Assembly: GCF_016862795.1 (NCBI RefSeq)
Contig: NZ_BONQ01000049.1
Coordinates: 1-64,000, forward strand
Source of the DNA: Dactylosporangium siamense
Lineage (GTDB): Bacteria > Actinomycetota > Actinomycetes > Mycobacteriales > Micromonosporaceae
Direction of reading: 5' to 3'
DNA: 64,000 bases
The position numbers and the translations under genes were made by a program. Shown here in pieces: positions 17,026-25,339 of this stretch. Below the pieces are notes generated by a model that ran no database searches, was not told the DNA's origin, and was given only the letters and a program-made list of their open reading frames with translations. Positions within the stretch are counted from its first letter, which is position 1. Every line of letters begins with the position of its first letter.

Positions 17026-19676
17026 TGATGCGATCCCTGCGCTTCGCCGCCGCCGTGGTCCTGCTCCTGGCGCTGGTGCCCACCGGATCCGCGACCGCGG
17101 CACCGGCGGGCCCACCATCGCGGCCCGCCGCCGGCCCGGGCCCGGACACCAGCCTCGCCACGCACACCTACGCCTACGCCGACGCCCCGCTCGGGCAGCC
17201 GCTGAAGGGCTTCGCGCCGTACCTGTTCCCCGGTGACAACCTGTCCACGAAGTACCCCGGCGGCCTGGTCTGGAGCTACTTCGCCCTCAACGAGGTCATG
17301 AAGGACCCGGCCAGCTGCGCCGTGTTCGACTGGAGCGTGTTCGAGAAGGCCCTCGACGAGGCCGCCGTGTGGGGGCGCCAGGTGGCGTTCCGGTTCTACC
17401 TGGAATACCCAGGCGGCAGCGGCACCCACCCCGGCAACGGCATCCCGCCCTGCCTGAACGGCAAGATGGCGTTGCGTACCAACGGGTTCTGGGGCACCGT
17501 CAGCCCCGACTACGACGACCCGGACGTCATCGCCGCGATCACCAGCTTCATCACCGCGTTCGCCAACCGCTACGACCGGGCCGGCCCCGGCGGCACCGCC
17601 GACCCGCGCATCGGGTTCATGTCCCTGGGCCTCGTCGGCCTGTGGGGCGAGTGGCACACCTGGCCCTACGACCGGGACGCCGCCGACGGCTACCCGGACC
17701 TGATGCCGACCGACGCCACGATCCGCACCATCATCGGCGCGTTCGACGCGGCGTTCGCCAACATCCAGCTCGAGGTCCGGTACCCCCTGGCCGGGACCGA
17801 GACGGCGAACATCGGCTTCCACGACGACTCCTGGCCCTACAAGGAATGGCGCGGCGGGCAGCTGAAGGGCATGACCCTGCCGATGTCGATGAACGGCTGG
17901 GACGACGCGTTCCTGCAGCTGCAGCTCAACACCGGCACCGAGAACCGCTGGACCACCCAGTCCATCGGCGGCGAGGCCCGGCCCGAGATCCAGGGCAGCC
18001 TCTACACCGACTGGCCCGGCGGCTCCGGGCAGGTCGACGACGTCCTCGCCGCGACCGAGCTCACCCACATCACCTGGATGATCAACCAGACCGGGGCCGG
18101 TGGCTACAGCACAAGCGACCCGAAGGTCGCCGCGGGTGTCCGCAAGATGGGCTACAACCTGCACATCCCGCAGGCGAACTTCAACGCCACCGCGGCCGGC
18201 ACGTTCAAGGTCGGCGTCACCATGCAGAACACCGGCGTCGCGCCGTTCTACTACCCGTGGACGACCGTCATCGGGCTGCGCGACGCCACCGGCGCCGTCG
18301 TCAAGACCTGGGACACCAGCTGGGATCTGCGCCAGGTGCAGCCGCTGAAGATCCGGCCGTTCCCGGACTGGGGCGTCGGCACCGACCCGCTCGACTTCGG
18401 CCGGCCGGTCAACTTCTCGGCGACGCTGAGCACCGCGGGCGTGCCGGCCGGGTCGTACAGCCTGGTCCTGAAGGTCCGCAACCCACTGGAGGCGGTCACA
18501 CCCGACGTGCTGCGGGCGCGCCCCGCCGCCAGCCGCCTCACCGACTGGATCATCGACCAGTGGCGGCCACGGCTGCCGCTGTCCTTCGCCAACGCCAACC
18601 AGGGCGCCGACGGCTGGGTCAACCTCGGCCCGCTGGTGACCGGCGGCACCTGCACCGGTGACTGCGTGGCCCCGTCGGCGCCGTCCGGGCTGGCGGTGAC
18701 CGGGGTGACCAACACCAGCGTGGCGCTGTCCTGGTCGGCGTCCACGGACAACGTCGGCGTCACCGGCTACCAGGTGCTCCGCGACGGCACGCAGATCGGC
18801 ACCGCGACCGGCACGTCGTACACCGACACCGGCCGGTCACCGGGCCAGACCTACCAGTACACGGTGCGGGCGGTGGACGCGGCCGGCAACGTGTCGGGAC
18901 CCTCGGCGGTGGTGCCGGCAACGACCAGCGGATGCTCCGGCGACTGCACGACACCGACGGCACCCACGCTCACGTCACCGGCGAAGACCGACACCAGCGT
19001 GTCGCTGTCGTGGTCGGGCGCTTCCGACAACGTCGGCGTCACCGGCTATGAGGTGTTCCGTGGGTCCACATTGGTCGGTTCGCCGACCGGAACCTCGTTC
19101 GTCGACACGGGTCTGACGGCTTCGACCGGGTACAGCTACACGGTCAAGGCCCGGGATGCGGCCGGGAACCGTTCACCGGCGAGCAACGCGGTCGCCGTCA
19201 CCACCGCCGCGGGCCCGGCCGGCCTGACCCTGGACGACTTCGACGGCACCCCGGCGTACCCGTCGGCGGCGCAGAACGACCTGGGCAAGTGGACCGGCGG
19301 CAACTGCTTCCTCGACGGCGGCGGCTCCGGCGTCGTGTCCGGCGGGGCGCTGAGCCTGCGGTACAACAACTGCGGCTGGTTCGGCTCCGACGTCGGCGTC
19401 GACCTCAGCAACCGCACCTACCTGGTGATCCGGGTCAAGGGCGCGGCCGGGGGAGAGCAGGCGCACTTCAACCTCGGGCTCGGCGGGACCACGAAGGTGT
19501 TCGGCGACCTCACCCTCGACGGCGGCGCCCACCCCGTCATCACGACGTCCTATCAGGACGTCCGGATCCCGTTGACCGCCAACGGGATCAGCCGCAGCTC
19601 GCCGTCGCAGCTGACGATGGGCTTCTGGTTCGGCGGCAACTCCACCATCACCATCGACCACATCTCGTTCCAATAG
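17025..19676 (+). CDS. secreted DUF4832 protein with two FnIII repeats and a C-terminal binding module
   Basis: 883 residues: signal peptide (1-25), a DUF4832-type catalytic-like region (about 40-540) paralogous to the preceding protein (LKGFAPYLFPGD, VAFRFYLEYPGG, LGLVGLWGEWHTWPY), two fibronectin type III domains (about 550-635 and 645-730, each ending ...RDAAGN or VDAAGN) and a beta-sandwich module (735-883, LDDFDGTPAYPSAAQNDLGKW...) like those that bind sugars. Starts at ATG 17025, inside the stop codon of the first gene (TGATG), so it is translationally coupled. The FnIII-plus-module layout is typical of enzymes attacking insoluble polysaccharide. Strong terminator follows. Confidence 0.82.
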   Translation: MMRSLRFAAAVVLLLALVPTGSATAAPAGPPSRPAAGPGPDTSLATHTYAYADAPLGQPLKGFAPYLFPGDNLSTKYPGGLVWSYFALNEVMKDPASCAVFDWSVFEKALDEAAVWGRQVAFRFYLEYPGGSGTHPGNGIPPCLNGKMALRTNGFWGTVSPDYDDPDVIAAITSFITAFANRYDRAGPGGTADPRIGFMSLGLVGLWGEWHTWPYDRDAADGYPDLMPTDATIRTIIGAFDAAFANIQLEVRYPLAGTETANIGFHDDSWPYKEWRGGQLKGMTLPMSMNGWDDAFLQLQLNTGTENRWTTQSIGGEARPEIQGSLYTDWPGGSGQVDDVLAATELTHITWMINQTGAGGYSTSDPKVAAGVRKMGYNLHIPQANFNATAAGTFKVGVTMQNTGVAPFYYPWTTVIGLRDATGAVVKTWDTSWDLRQVQPLKIRPFPDWGVGTDPLDFGRPVNFSATLSTAGVPAGSYSLVLKVRNPLEAVTPDVLRARPAASRLTDWIIDQWRPRLPLSFANANQGADGWVNLGPLVTGGTCTGDCVAPSAPSGLAVTGVTNTSVALSWSASTDNVGVTGYQVLRDGTQIGTATGTSYTDTGRSPGQTYQYTVRAVDAAGNVSGPSAVVPATTSGCSGDCTTPTAPTLTSPAKTDTSVSLSWSGASDNVGVTGYEVFRGSTLVGSPTGTSFVDTGLTASTGYSYTVKARDAAGNRSPASNAVAVTTAAGPAGLTLDDFDGTPAYPSAAQNDLGKWTGGNCFLDGGGSGVVSGGALSLRYNNCGWFGSDVGVDLSNRTYLVIRVKGAAGGEQAHFNLGLGGTTKVFGDLTLDGGAHPVITTSYQDVRIPLTANGISRSSPSQLTMGFWFGGNSTITIDHISFQ

Positions 19677-19710
19677 GAGCAATGTGTATTGACGTGAACG
19701 GAAAGGTGGG

Positions 19711-19759
19711 CAAAGAACAGGGCTGGATGGAGATTCACTCCATTCAGCCCTGTTCTTTG
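19711..19759. terminator. strong bidirectional terminator
   Basis: Left arm 19711-19731 and right arm 19739-19759 pair over 21 bp with one G-T wobble and a 7-base loop. It lies between convergent genes (DUF4832 and FkbM methyltransferase) and is far AT-richer than its surroundings. Confidence 0.92.
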
Positions 19760-19895
19760 GGGCACGATACAGCGGCTGTCTGATTGCGAGCCGAATGACG
19801 AGAACTGCCCACCGGCGTATTGCGATGGTCGGCGACAGTGTCGGTGGAACTCGGTGAACCGCAGCTCCGAAACCGATCAGATCCCCGATAGGGAA

Positions 19896-20681
19896 TCAGA
19901 GCTCGATGACCGCGAACGGGTAGAACGGGATCTTCTCCAGCTCGTCGATCGAGATCGGGGACGGCTGGCCCTCCTGGTTCAGCGCGTGGAAGGTGCCGCC
20001 GCACTCGTCGCGGATCGTGCGCAGCACGGCGGCGAAGCGCTCCGTGTCCGCGCCCAGCATGATGGCGTTCCACTCGAAGACGATGCGCCGGATCCGGTCC
20101 TCGCGGATGAGCTGCATCATGCCGGTGAACGCGTGATACTCGCCGCCCTCGATGTCGATCTTCAGCAGGTCGATGACCGGGACGTCCTTCAGCGCGTCGT
20201 CGAGCTTCACCGCCGGCACCTCGATCGTGGTGACGTCGTCGAGGCGGTGCGCATGCGTCGGGCGTTCCTGGATGGAGGAGTCGCCGACGAACTTCGCGGA
20301 GGCGTAGAACTTGACCGACGTGTTCTCCGAGTACGCGGCCTCGGTGCGCACGGTGATGTCGTGGTCGGTCAGCCAGTTCAGGGACAGGTTGTCCTTGAGT
20401 AGCTCGCACGTCGTCGGGTTGGCCTCGAACGCGATGATCCGGCCCTCGGTGCCGATCAGCTTCGCGGCCAGGACGGTGAAGTAGCCGACGTTGGCGCCGA
20501 TGTCGACGATCGTGTGCCCCGGCTTCACGCTGCTGGCGAAGAACTTCGTCAGTGGCGGCTCGATCGCTCCCCACGTGGTGAGCGCGGGCATGAGGCTGTA
20601 GTCGTCGGCGGGGACGACGAGCATGCCGCCGTAGACCAGGTCGATGAGCATCCGGTCGCGCCCGATGTAGGTGCCACGCAT
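19896..20681 (-). CDS. FkbM-family SAM-dependent methyltransferase
   Basis: 261 residues. The SAM-binding motif I is VDIGANVGYFTVLAAK, motif II GRIIAFEANP, and the DIEGGEYHAF motif is diagnostic of the FkbM family (Methyltransf_21), which methylates hydroxyl groups of sugars or polyketides, often on surface glycans. It stands alone, with a terminator beyond its 3' end and the hydrolase operon behind it, so a substrate cannot be assigned. ATG 20681 is the first start consistent with the domain; no strong ribosome site is visible. Confidence 0.85.
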   Translation of the reverse strand: MRGTYIGRDRMLIDLVYGGMLVVPADDYSLMPALTTWGAIEPPLTKFFASSVKPGHTIVDIGANVGYFTVLAAKLIGTEGRIIAFEANPTTCELLKDNLSLNWLTDHDITVRTEAAYSENTSVKFYASAKFVGDSSIQERPTHAHRLDDVTTIEVPAVKLDDALKDVPVIDLLKIDIEGGEYHAFTGMMQLIREDRIRRIVFEWNAIMLGADTERFAAVLRTIRDECGGTFHALNQEGQPSPISIDELEKIPFYPFAVIEL

Positions 20682-20748
20682 CTGATCATCATGGCACCGC
20701 CGGGCGGCTCGGGGGCCGGGTTCGCCCAGGTGACGGCCTCGCGGTGGC

Positions 20749-21594
20749 TCAGGCGAGGAACGCACGGATCGCCGTGGCGACCTCCTCGGCGTTGGTCTCG
20801 AGGGCGAAGTGGCCGGTGTCGAGGAACCCGACGCAGGCGTCGGGGAGGTCGCGCTTGAAGGCCTCGGCCCCGGCCGGCAGGAAGAACGGGTCGTTCCTGC
20901 CCCACACCGCCAGCAGCGGCGGCCGGCTGGTGCGGAAGTACTCCTGGAACGTCGGATACATCGCCACGTTGCTCGCGTAGTCGAGGAGCAGGTCGAGCTG
21001 GATGTCGGCGGCGCCGTCGCGCCCGAGGTAGTAGTTGTCCAGGCTGTAGCCGTCCGGGCCGACCCGGGACTCGTCGGGGACGCCGGTGGTGTACTGCCAG
21101 ACCGTCGTGCGCGGCTCCACCATGGTCCGGACCGCCGCCCGGTTGGCCGCCGACGGGTCCTGCCAGTAGGCCCGGATCGGGTTCCAGGCGTCGCTCAGCC
21201 CCTCCTCGTAGGCGTTGCCGTTCTGGGAGACGATCGCGGTGACGCGCTCGGGATGCCGGGCGGCGAGCCGGAACCCGACCGGCGCGCCGTAGTCGAACAC
21301 GTAGAGCGCGAAACGGCGCAGCGGCGCGGTCAGGCCGTCGATGACGTCCGTGATGCGCTCGAACGTGTAGTCGAAGTCGTCGCGGGACGGCATGTCCGAC
21401 CGGCCGAAGCCCGGCAGGTCCGGCGCGATGATGTGGAAGCGGTCGGCGAGCAGCGGGATCAGGTCGCGGAACATGTGGCTCGAAGACGGGAAGCCGTGCA
21501 GGAGCACCAGCGTGGGTGCGTCGGCCGGGCCGGCCTCCCGGTAGAACACCGTCAGGCCGGCCACATCCGCGGTGCGGTAGGCGACAGCGGTCAT
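20749..21594 (-). CDS. alpha/beta-hydrolase with Asp nucleophile (epoxide hydrolase / dehalogenase type)
   Basis: 281 residues. LLHGFPSSSHMFRD is the oxyanion (HGxP) motif, the nucleophile Asp is in YVFDYGAPVGFRLA, a catalytic acid is likely around WGRNDPFF, and the His is in DTGHFALE. An Asp rather than Ser nucleophile places it with epoxide hydrolases and haloalkane dehalogenases; the two cannot be separated here. Its ATG overlaps the stop of the next upstream gene (ATGA), so the two hydrolases are co-translated. Confidence 0.85.
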   Translation of the reverse strand: MTAVAYRTADVAGLTVFYREAGPADAPTLVLLHGFPSSSHMFRDLIPLLADRFHIIAPDLPGFGRSDMPSRDDFDYTFERITDVIDGLTAPLRRFALYVFDYGAPVGFRLAARHPERVTAIVSQNGNAYEEGLSDAWNPIRAYWQDPSAANRAAVRTMVEPRTTVWQYTTGVPDESRVGPDGYSLDNYYLGRDGAADIQLDLLLDYASNVAMYPTFQEYFRTSRPPLLAVWGRNDPFFLPAGAEAFKRDLPDACVGFLDTGHFALETNAEEVATAIRAFLA

Positions 21595-22466
21595 CGGAGG
21601 AAGTCCACGAGCTGGCGGGTGGTCTCCTCGGGGGCCTCTTCCGGGATGAAGTGGCCGACCGGCACCGGGCCGCCGCGGACGTCGCCGGCCCACGCCCGCC
21701 ACATCGCGAGCGGGTCGTCGTAGAGTTTCGCGACCGCGCCGTGCTCGCTCCACAGGAACAGCACCGGGCACTCGATCCTGCGGTGGCCGCGATCGGCCTC
21801 GTCCTGCTCGTAGTCCAGGGTCGCGGCGGCGCGGAACTCCTCGCAGATGGCGTGCACCGTTTCGGGGTCGCTGAACTTCGCGACGTACTCGGCGCGGACC
21901 TCGGCCGGGAAGGCGTCCTTCACCTCGGCCCAGGTGTCGAGCATGAAGTCGACCAGGGTCGCCGGCGCGGCGCCGATGAACTGCTCCGGCACGGGCTCCG
22001 GCGCGGCGAGGAACGACCACTGCCAGTAGGCCAGGCTGAAGTCCTTGTCAGCGCGGTCATACGCGTCGCCGACCGGGACCACGTCAATCACCCCGAGCCG
22101 GGTGACCGCCTCGGGGTGATCGAGCGCGAGCCGGTAGGCGCAGCGGGCGCCGCGGTCATGGCCGACGACGCTGAACGTGTCGTAGCCCAACCGCCGCATG
22201 ACCTCGAGCTGGTCGGCGCCGATCGCGCGCATGCTGTACGGCTCGTGGTCGGCGGTGCTGGGCGGCTTGCCGCTGTCGCCGTACCCGCGCAGATCGGTGA
22301 CCACGACGGTGTGGTGATCGGCGAGGCGGGGCGCCACCCGGTGCCACATGCGGTGGGTCTCCGGTATGCCGTGCAGCAGCAGCACCGGCGGCCCCTCGCC
22401 GCCCACGCGACCGTGCACCGACGCACCCGCCGTACCGATGTCGAACGCTTCGAATCCGTCGAACAC
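21591..22466 (-). CDS. alpha/beta-hydrolase resembling fluoroacetate dehalogenase
   Basis: 291 residues. HGIPETHRMWHRVAP (oxyanion loop), nucleophile Asp in VVGHDRGARCAYRLALDHP with the paired Arg that bind carboxylate in haloacetate dehalogenases, and catalytic His in PVGHFIPEE. It is close in layout to haloacetate dehalogenase H-1. One difference is visible: the halide-pocket pair His-Trp found after AYW in those enzymes is Gln-Trp here (AYWQWSFLAAP), so true defluorination is doubtful. It may act on other 2-halo acids or epoxides. First of a two-gene operon with the following hydrolase. Confidence 0.83.
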   Translation of the reverse strand: MFDGFEAFDIGTAGASVHGRVGGEGPPVLLLHGIPETHRMWHRVAPRLADHHTVVVTDLRGYGDSGKPPSTADHEPYSMRAIGADQLEVMRRLGYDTFSVVGHDRGARCAYRLALDHPEAVTRLGVIDVVPVGDAYDRADKDFSLAYWQWSFLAAPEPVPEQFIGAAPATLVDFMLDTWAEVKDAFPAEVRAEYVAKFSDPETVHAICEEFRAAATLDYEQDEADRGHRRIECPVLFLWSEHGAVAKLYDDPLAMWRAWAGDVRGGPVPVGHFIPEEAPEETTRQLVDFLR

Positions 22467-22560
22467 AGGGGACCTCTTCGCCGAAGCTGCCGGAACGTGG
22501 CGTCTCTTACCACTTCCGGCGCCGTGAAACGCGCTGACCCGACTGGTCCGTCGTCGCGTC

Positions 22561-23334
22561 CTATTCCTCCGGCTCCCAGGCGATCAGCTGGTCGAGGACG
22601 CGCCGGTCGCCGTCGACCTGCAGCGAGTCCATCGCAATGCGGCCGTAGCAGAACAGGACCAGCTCGTTGGCCGTGCCTCGGGCGGAGACAGAGGCCGCCT
22701 CCGGGTCGGCGCCGGTGACGGGTGTGGGGAGGCGGGCGGTCCGGGCGCCGTCGGCGGAGAGCCAGAGCCGCCAGGAACGGCCCTCGGTGGCGTGGTAGTC
22801 GATGATCGCGGGCTGGTGCGGCCACGCGGCCGTCGTCGCGACGCAGGTGGCCAGGAACTCGTCGACACCGTCGAGGGCCACATCGTCCGGCAGTGGCTGC
22901 GGTGCGCCGAGGGTGAGCTGGGCGTCGTACGTGTGGACCGCGACCTCCTGCAGCCGGTGCCGGGCGACGGCCCCGGCGGTCTCCGGCGACTCCGACGCTG
23001 CCCACCACGTCGCGCAGCCCCGATCCGGGCCGACCTCCCGCAGCGCGTCCAGCAGCTCACCCGTCGAGGCGGCGAACCAGGCCAGCAGGGCCTCCCGCTC
23101 CCGGGGCGCCGCCGCGGCCGCAACGGCGACGTCGGAGGCCGGACCCGCCAGGACGGTGGCGGCCCAGCGGCGTTTGCCGTTGCCCAGGTGCTGCACCAGG
23201 TCGAACACCGTCCACTCGGGGCAGGTCGGCACCCGCGTGTCGAGGCTGGGTGCCGCGGCGACCGCCGCCCGGAAGGCGGTCGATCGTTCGTCCATCAGCC
23301 GCAACAGGTCAGCGAACTCCAGCGTCGTTTCCAC
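22561..23334 (-). CDS. maleylpyruvate isomerase family, mycothiol-dependent enzyme
   Basis: 257 residues from GTG 23334. The N-terminal DinB-like metal-binding domain has TCPEWTVFDLVQHLGNGKRRW (metal His) and VARHRLQEVAVHTYDAQL (second and third ligands), and the C-terminal MDMPI domain runs from about 170 to 257. Family members are mycothiol-dependent isomerases or transferases; the substrate is unknown. The start is uncertain: ATG 23376 would add 14 residues but its ribosome site is poor, and GTG 23334 fits the family's usual N-terminus. It lies upstream of the two hydrolases on the same strand, separated by 94 bp. Confidence 0.8.
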   Translation of the reverse strand: METTLEFADLLRLMDERSTAFRAAVAAAPSLDTRVPTCPEWTVFDLVQHLGNGKRRWAATVLAGPASDVAVAAAAAPREREALLAWFAASTGELLDALREVGPDRGCATWWAASESPETAGAVARHRLQEVAVHTYDAQLTLGAPQPLPDDVALDGVDEFLATCVATTAAWPHQPAIIDYHATEGRSWRLWLSADGARTARLPTPVTGADPEAASVSARGTANELVLFCYGRIAMDSLQVDGDRRVLDQLIAWEPEE

Positions 23335-23692
23335 CGCGGCTTCGTACCACCTTTCTCCCGACAACCGACAGCGCATTTCCCCACCCCCGGCGGCGGGGGC
23401 ACGCGGAAAATCCGTTGCGCGGCGGCCCACGGGTTGACCATGCTGGCGCGCATGGGTCAGTGATCAGTGGCGCACGTGCGCGATGAAGACGGGTCGAGTC
23501 ACCTCCCCGTCTCCGTCCGCCGTGCCACTCGAAGCCCGCACCGCGTGACCGGTGCGGGCTTCCTTCACGCGACGTGATCTGCGACGTCGCGCCAGCCGGC
23601 GTGCTCCCCACCGAGACGCCGGCTGCCCACCACTGGATCCGGGAGGCACCCCCGGCGCGCCTCCTGCCTAGACCTTTGGAATCGGCGAAGCC
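23335..23692. other. gene-free stretch of 358 bp
   Basis: No open frame here has the codon bias of a gene. It holds a small hairpin (AGACGGG 23487-23493 / CCCGTCT 23506-23512) and a terminator-like 13-bp perfect hairpin (23531-23562). I looked for a tRNA between them because of a partial T-loop-like string GGGTCGAGTC, but no acceptor or anticodon arm can be formed. Confidence 0.6.
23531..23562. terminator. perfect 13-bp hairpin, orphan terminator
   Basis: GAAGCCCGCACCG and CGGTGCGGGCTTC with a 6-base loop, followed by CTTCAC on the + strand. It does not sit at the 3' end of a recognised gene: the genes on both sides start away from it. It may end an unrecognised small RNA or be the remnant of one. 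Confidence 0.6.
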
Positions 23693-24313
23693 ATGAACAG
23701 TTCCCGCCATTTCCGCGTGCCGGCCCACGGCCGCGGACCCGGCATCGACCGCAAAGCGCTGTGGGTGGTCAGTGAGCTCGGACTGCCCACCATCGTCAAG
23801 GCCTGCGTGTCATGCAGTTGCACGAGGCACCGTCCCACCGGCAAGTTCCGGGTCAACGCGAACCACAAGCTGCTCGACGTGTGGCTGCTGATCTGCTGCG
23901 ACCGGTGCGGCCGCACGTCGAAGATCCCCGTCCACGAGCGCATCAACGTGCGGGCGCTGGACCACGAGCGGCTCCTGATGTTCGAGAACAACGATCCGGC
24001 CATGGTGCGACAGCTGACCATGGACGCGACGCTCGCCCACAGGGCCACCTACCAGCTCGACTGGACCGGCACCTGGCAGCTGGACACCGACGTCCCGTTC
24101 TACGACGTCCAGCGCGAGGATGCCGCGCCACTCGAGGTCATCATCAGGTTCGAGCTTCCGGCACCCATCCGGGTCGAGAAGCTGCTCACCGCCGGGTTCG
24201 GCCTGAGCCGTCCCGCCGTGCGGGACATGGTCGACTCCGGGCGCATCCGCCTGCCCCTGCCCATCGACGCCAAGGCCCGCGAGGACTTCACCTTCCTGGT
24301 CGTCCGGGCATGA
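23693..24313 (+). CDS. DUF1062 protein with zinc-ribbon-like cysteines
   Basis: 206 residues. The N-terminal third carries CVSCSCT (about 38-44) and CCDRCGR (about 69-75), two knuckles spaced like a zinc ribbon, then a DUF1062 body. The C-terminal part VEKLLTAGFGLSRPAVRDMVDSGRI looks like an S4-type RNA-binding motif. Function in this family is not known; the combination of ribbon and S4-like end suggests RNA or ribosome contact, which is inference. It stands alone and ends at a strong hairpin. Confidence 0.75.
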   Translation: MNSSRHFRVPAHGRGPGIDRKALWVVSELGLPTIVKACVSCSCTRHRPTGKFRVNANHKLLDVWLLICCDRCGRTSKIPVHERINVRALDHERLLMFENNDPAMVRQLTMDATLAHRATYQLDWTGTWQLDTDVPFYDVQREDAAPLEVIIRFELPAPIRVEKLLTAGFGLSRPAVRDMVDSGRIRLPLPIDAKAREDFTFLVVRA

Positions 24314-24316
24314 GGT

Positions 24317-24354
24317 GCCGCCCCACGGCGCGATGACCTGCGCCGTGGGGCGGC
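24317..24354. terminator. bidirectional terminator
   Basis: GCCGCCCCACGGCGC (24317-24331) pairs perfectly with 24340-24354, 15 bp with an 8-base loop, between the convergent DUF1062 and LysR genes. Confidence 0.88.
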
Positions 24355-24397
24355 CGGCTCGCTGGAATGTGCGGGCCCTACTCAGACGGGCGTCGCC

Positions 24398-25261
24398 TCA
24401 AGGCAACAGATCGAGGAAGGCTGTGGCGGCCGGGGTGCTACCGGCGCGGCTCCAGATGACGTGCTCGATCCGCTCGGGGGCGTCGGTGACCTCCACGATC
24501 GTGACGCCGGGCAGTTGCGGCGCCCAGGTGGCCGGCAGCATGGCGACGCCGAGGTCCTGCTCGACGAGGCGGGCGATGAGGTACGCCGTGGTGACCTCGA
24601 ACGCCACGTCTCGGGTCAGACCGGCGGCCGCGAACGCCTGATCCGTCTGGGCGCGCCCGGCCGTGCGGGCCGGCAGGTCGACGAACACCTCATCCGCCAG
24701 CCGGCGCAGGTCGACGGCCGGCTCAGCGGCCAACGGGTGGTCGCGTGCGACGACGGCCACGAGCCGGTCGCGGGCAAGCTCGCGGGACTCGACGCCGACG
24801 GGCCGGGCGTCCGTCGGCAGCCCGAGGAACGCGACCTCGATCGCACCGTCACGGACCAGCTCGACCAGCTCGTCGCTGGCGTGCACACGCAGGCTGATCC
24901 GCACGGCGGGATACCGCCGCCGGAACTCCCGCAGCGCGCCCGGGATGTCGACCGCGGCCACGGTCGAGATGAGCCCGACGGCGAGCCGGCCCCGCACCTC
25001 GCCCAGCGCCGCGGCGACCCCGGCCGCGGCCCGCTCGGCGGCGTTCACGCACTGCCGCGCCTCGGGCAGGAACGCGGACCCGGCCGGGGTCAGGCGCACG
25101 CGCCGGCTGGTGCGCTCGAACAGCTTCGTCCCGAGCTCCCGCTCCAGCCGCGCGATCTGGTGGCTCAGCGCCGACTGCACGACCAGGCAGCGCTCGGCCG
25201 CCCGCGTGAAGCTGCCGGTCTCGGCGACGGCGAGGACGTACCGCATCTGCTGGAGCTCCAT
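24398..25261 (-). CDS. LysR-family transcriptional regulator
   Basis: 287 residues: N-terminal winged helix-turn-helix (MRYVLAVAETGSFTRAAERC...QSALSHQIARLE) and a periplasmic-binding-like effector domain (about 90-287). It is divergent from an MFS exporter gene with 78 bp between starts, the classic arrangement for a LysR regulator controlling its neighbour. ATG 25261 was chosen over a GTG 39 bases further up because it matches the family start MELQQ. Confidence 0.92.
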   Translation of the reverse strand: MELQQMRYVLAVAETGSFTRAAERCLVVQSALSHQIARLERELGTKLFERTSRRVRLTPAGSAFLPEARQCVNAAERAAAGVAAALGEVRGRLAVGLISTVAAVDIPGALREFRRRYPAVRISLRVHASDELVELVRDGAIEVAFLGLPTDARPVGVESRELARDRLVAVVARDHPLAAEPAVDLRRLADEVFVDLPARTAGRAQTDQAFAAAGLTRDVAFEVTTAYLIARLVEQDLGVAMLPATWAPQLPGVTIVEVTDAPERIEHVIWSRAGSTPAATAFLDLLP

Positions 25262-25267
25262 GCATCC

Positions 25268-25282
25268 ATCGTGAATCACGAT
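25268..25282. promoter_or_regulatory. LysR operator (perfect palindrome)
   Basis: ATCGTGA-A-TCACGAT, 7-bp perfect arms about one central base, with a T-N11-A core as LysR boxes have. It is 6 bp before the LysR start and 58 bp before the MFS start, suiting autorepression plus control of the exporter. Confidence 0.75.
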
Positions 25283-25339
25283 CGCAAGGCTGACAAACAT
25301 GCATTGGACTCATGAATCGGCCGCCGTGAGACTGAACGC

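Noticed and set aside
23460-23530. Possible tRNA before the hairpin at 23531
   Set aside because: A T-loop-like string GGGTCGAGTC is present but one T is missing and no acceptor stem, D arm or anticodon arm can be paired.
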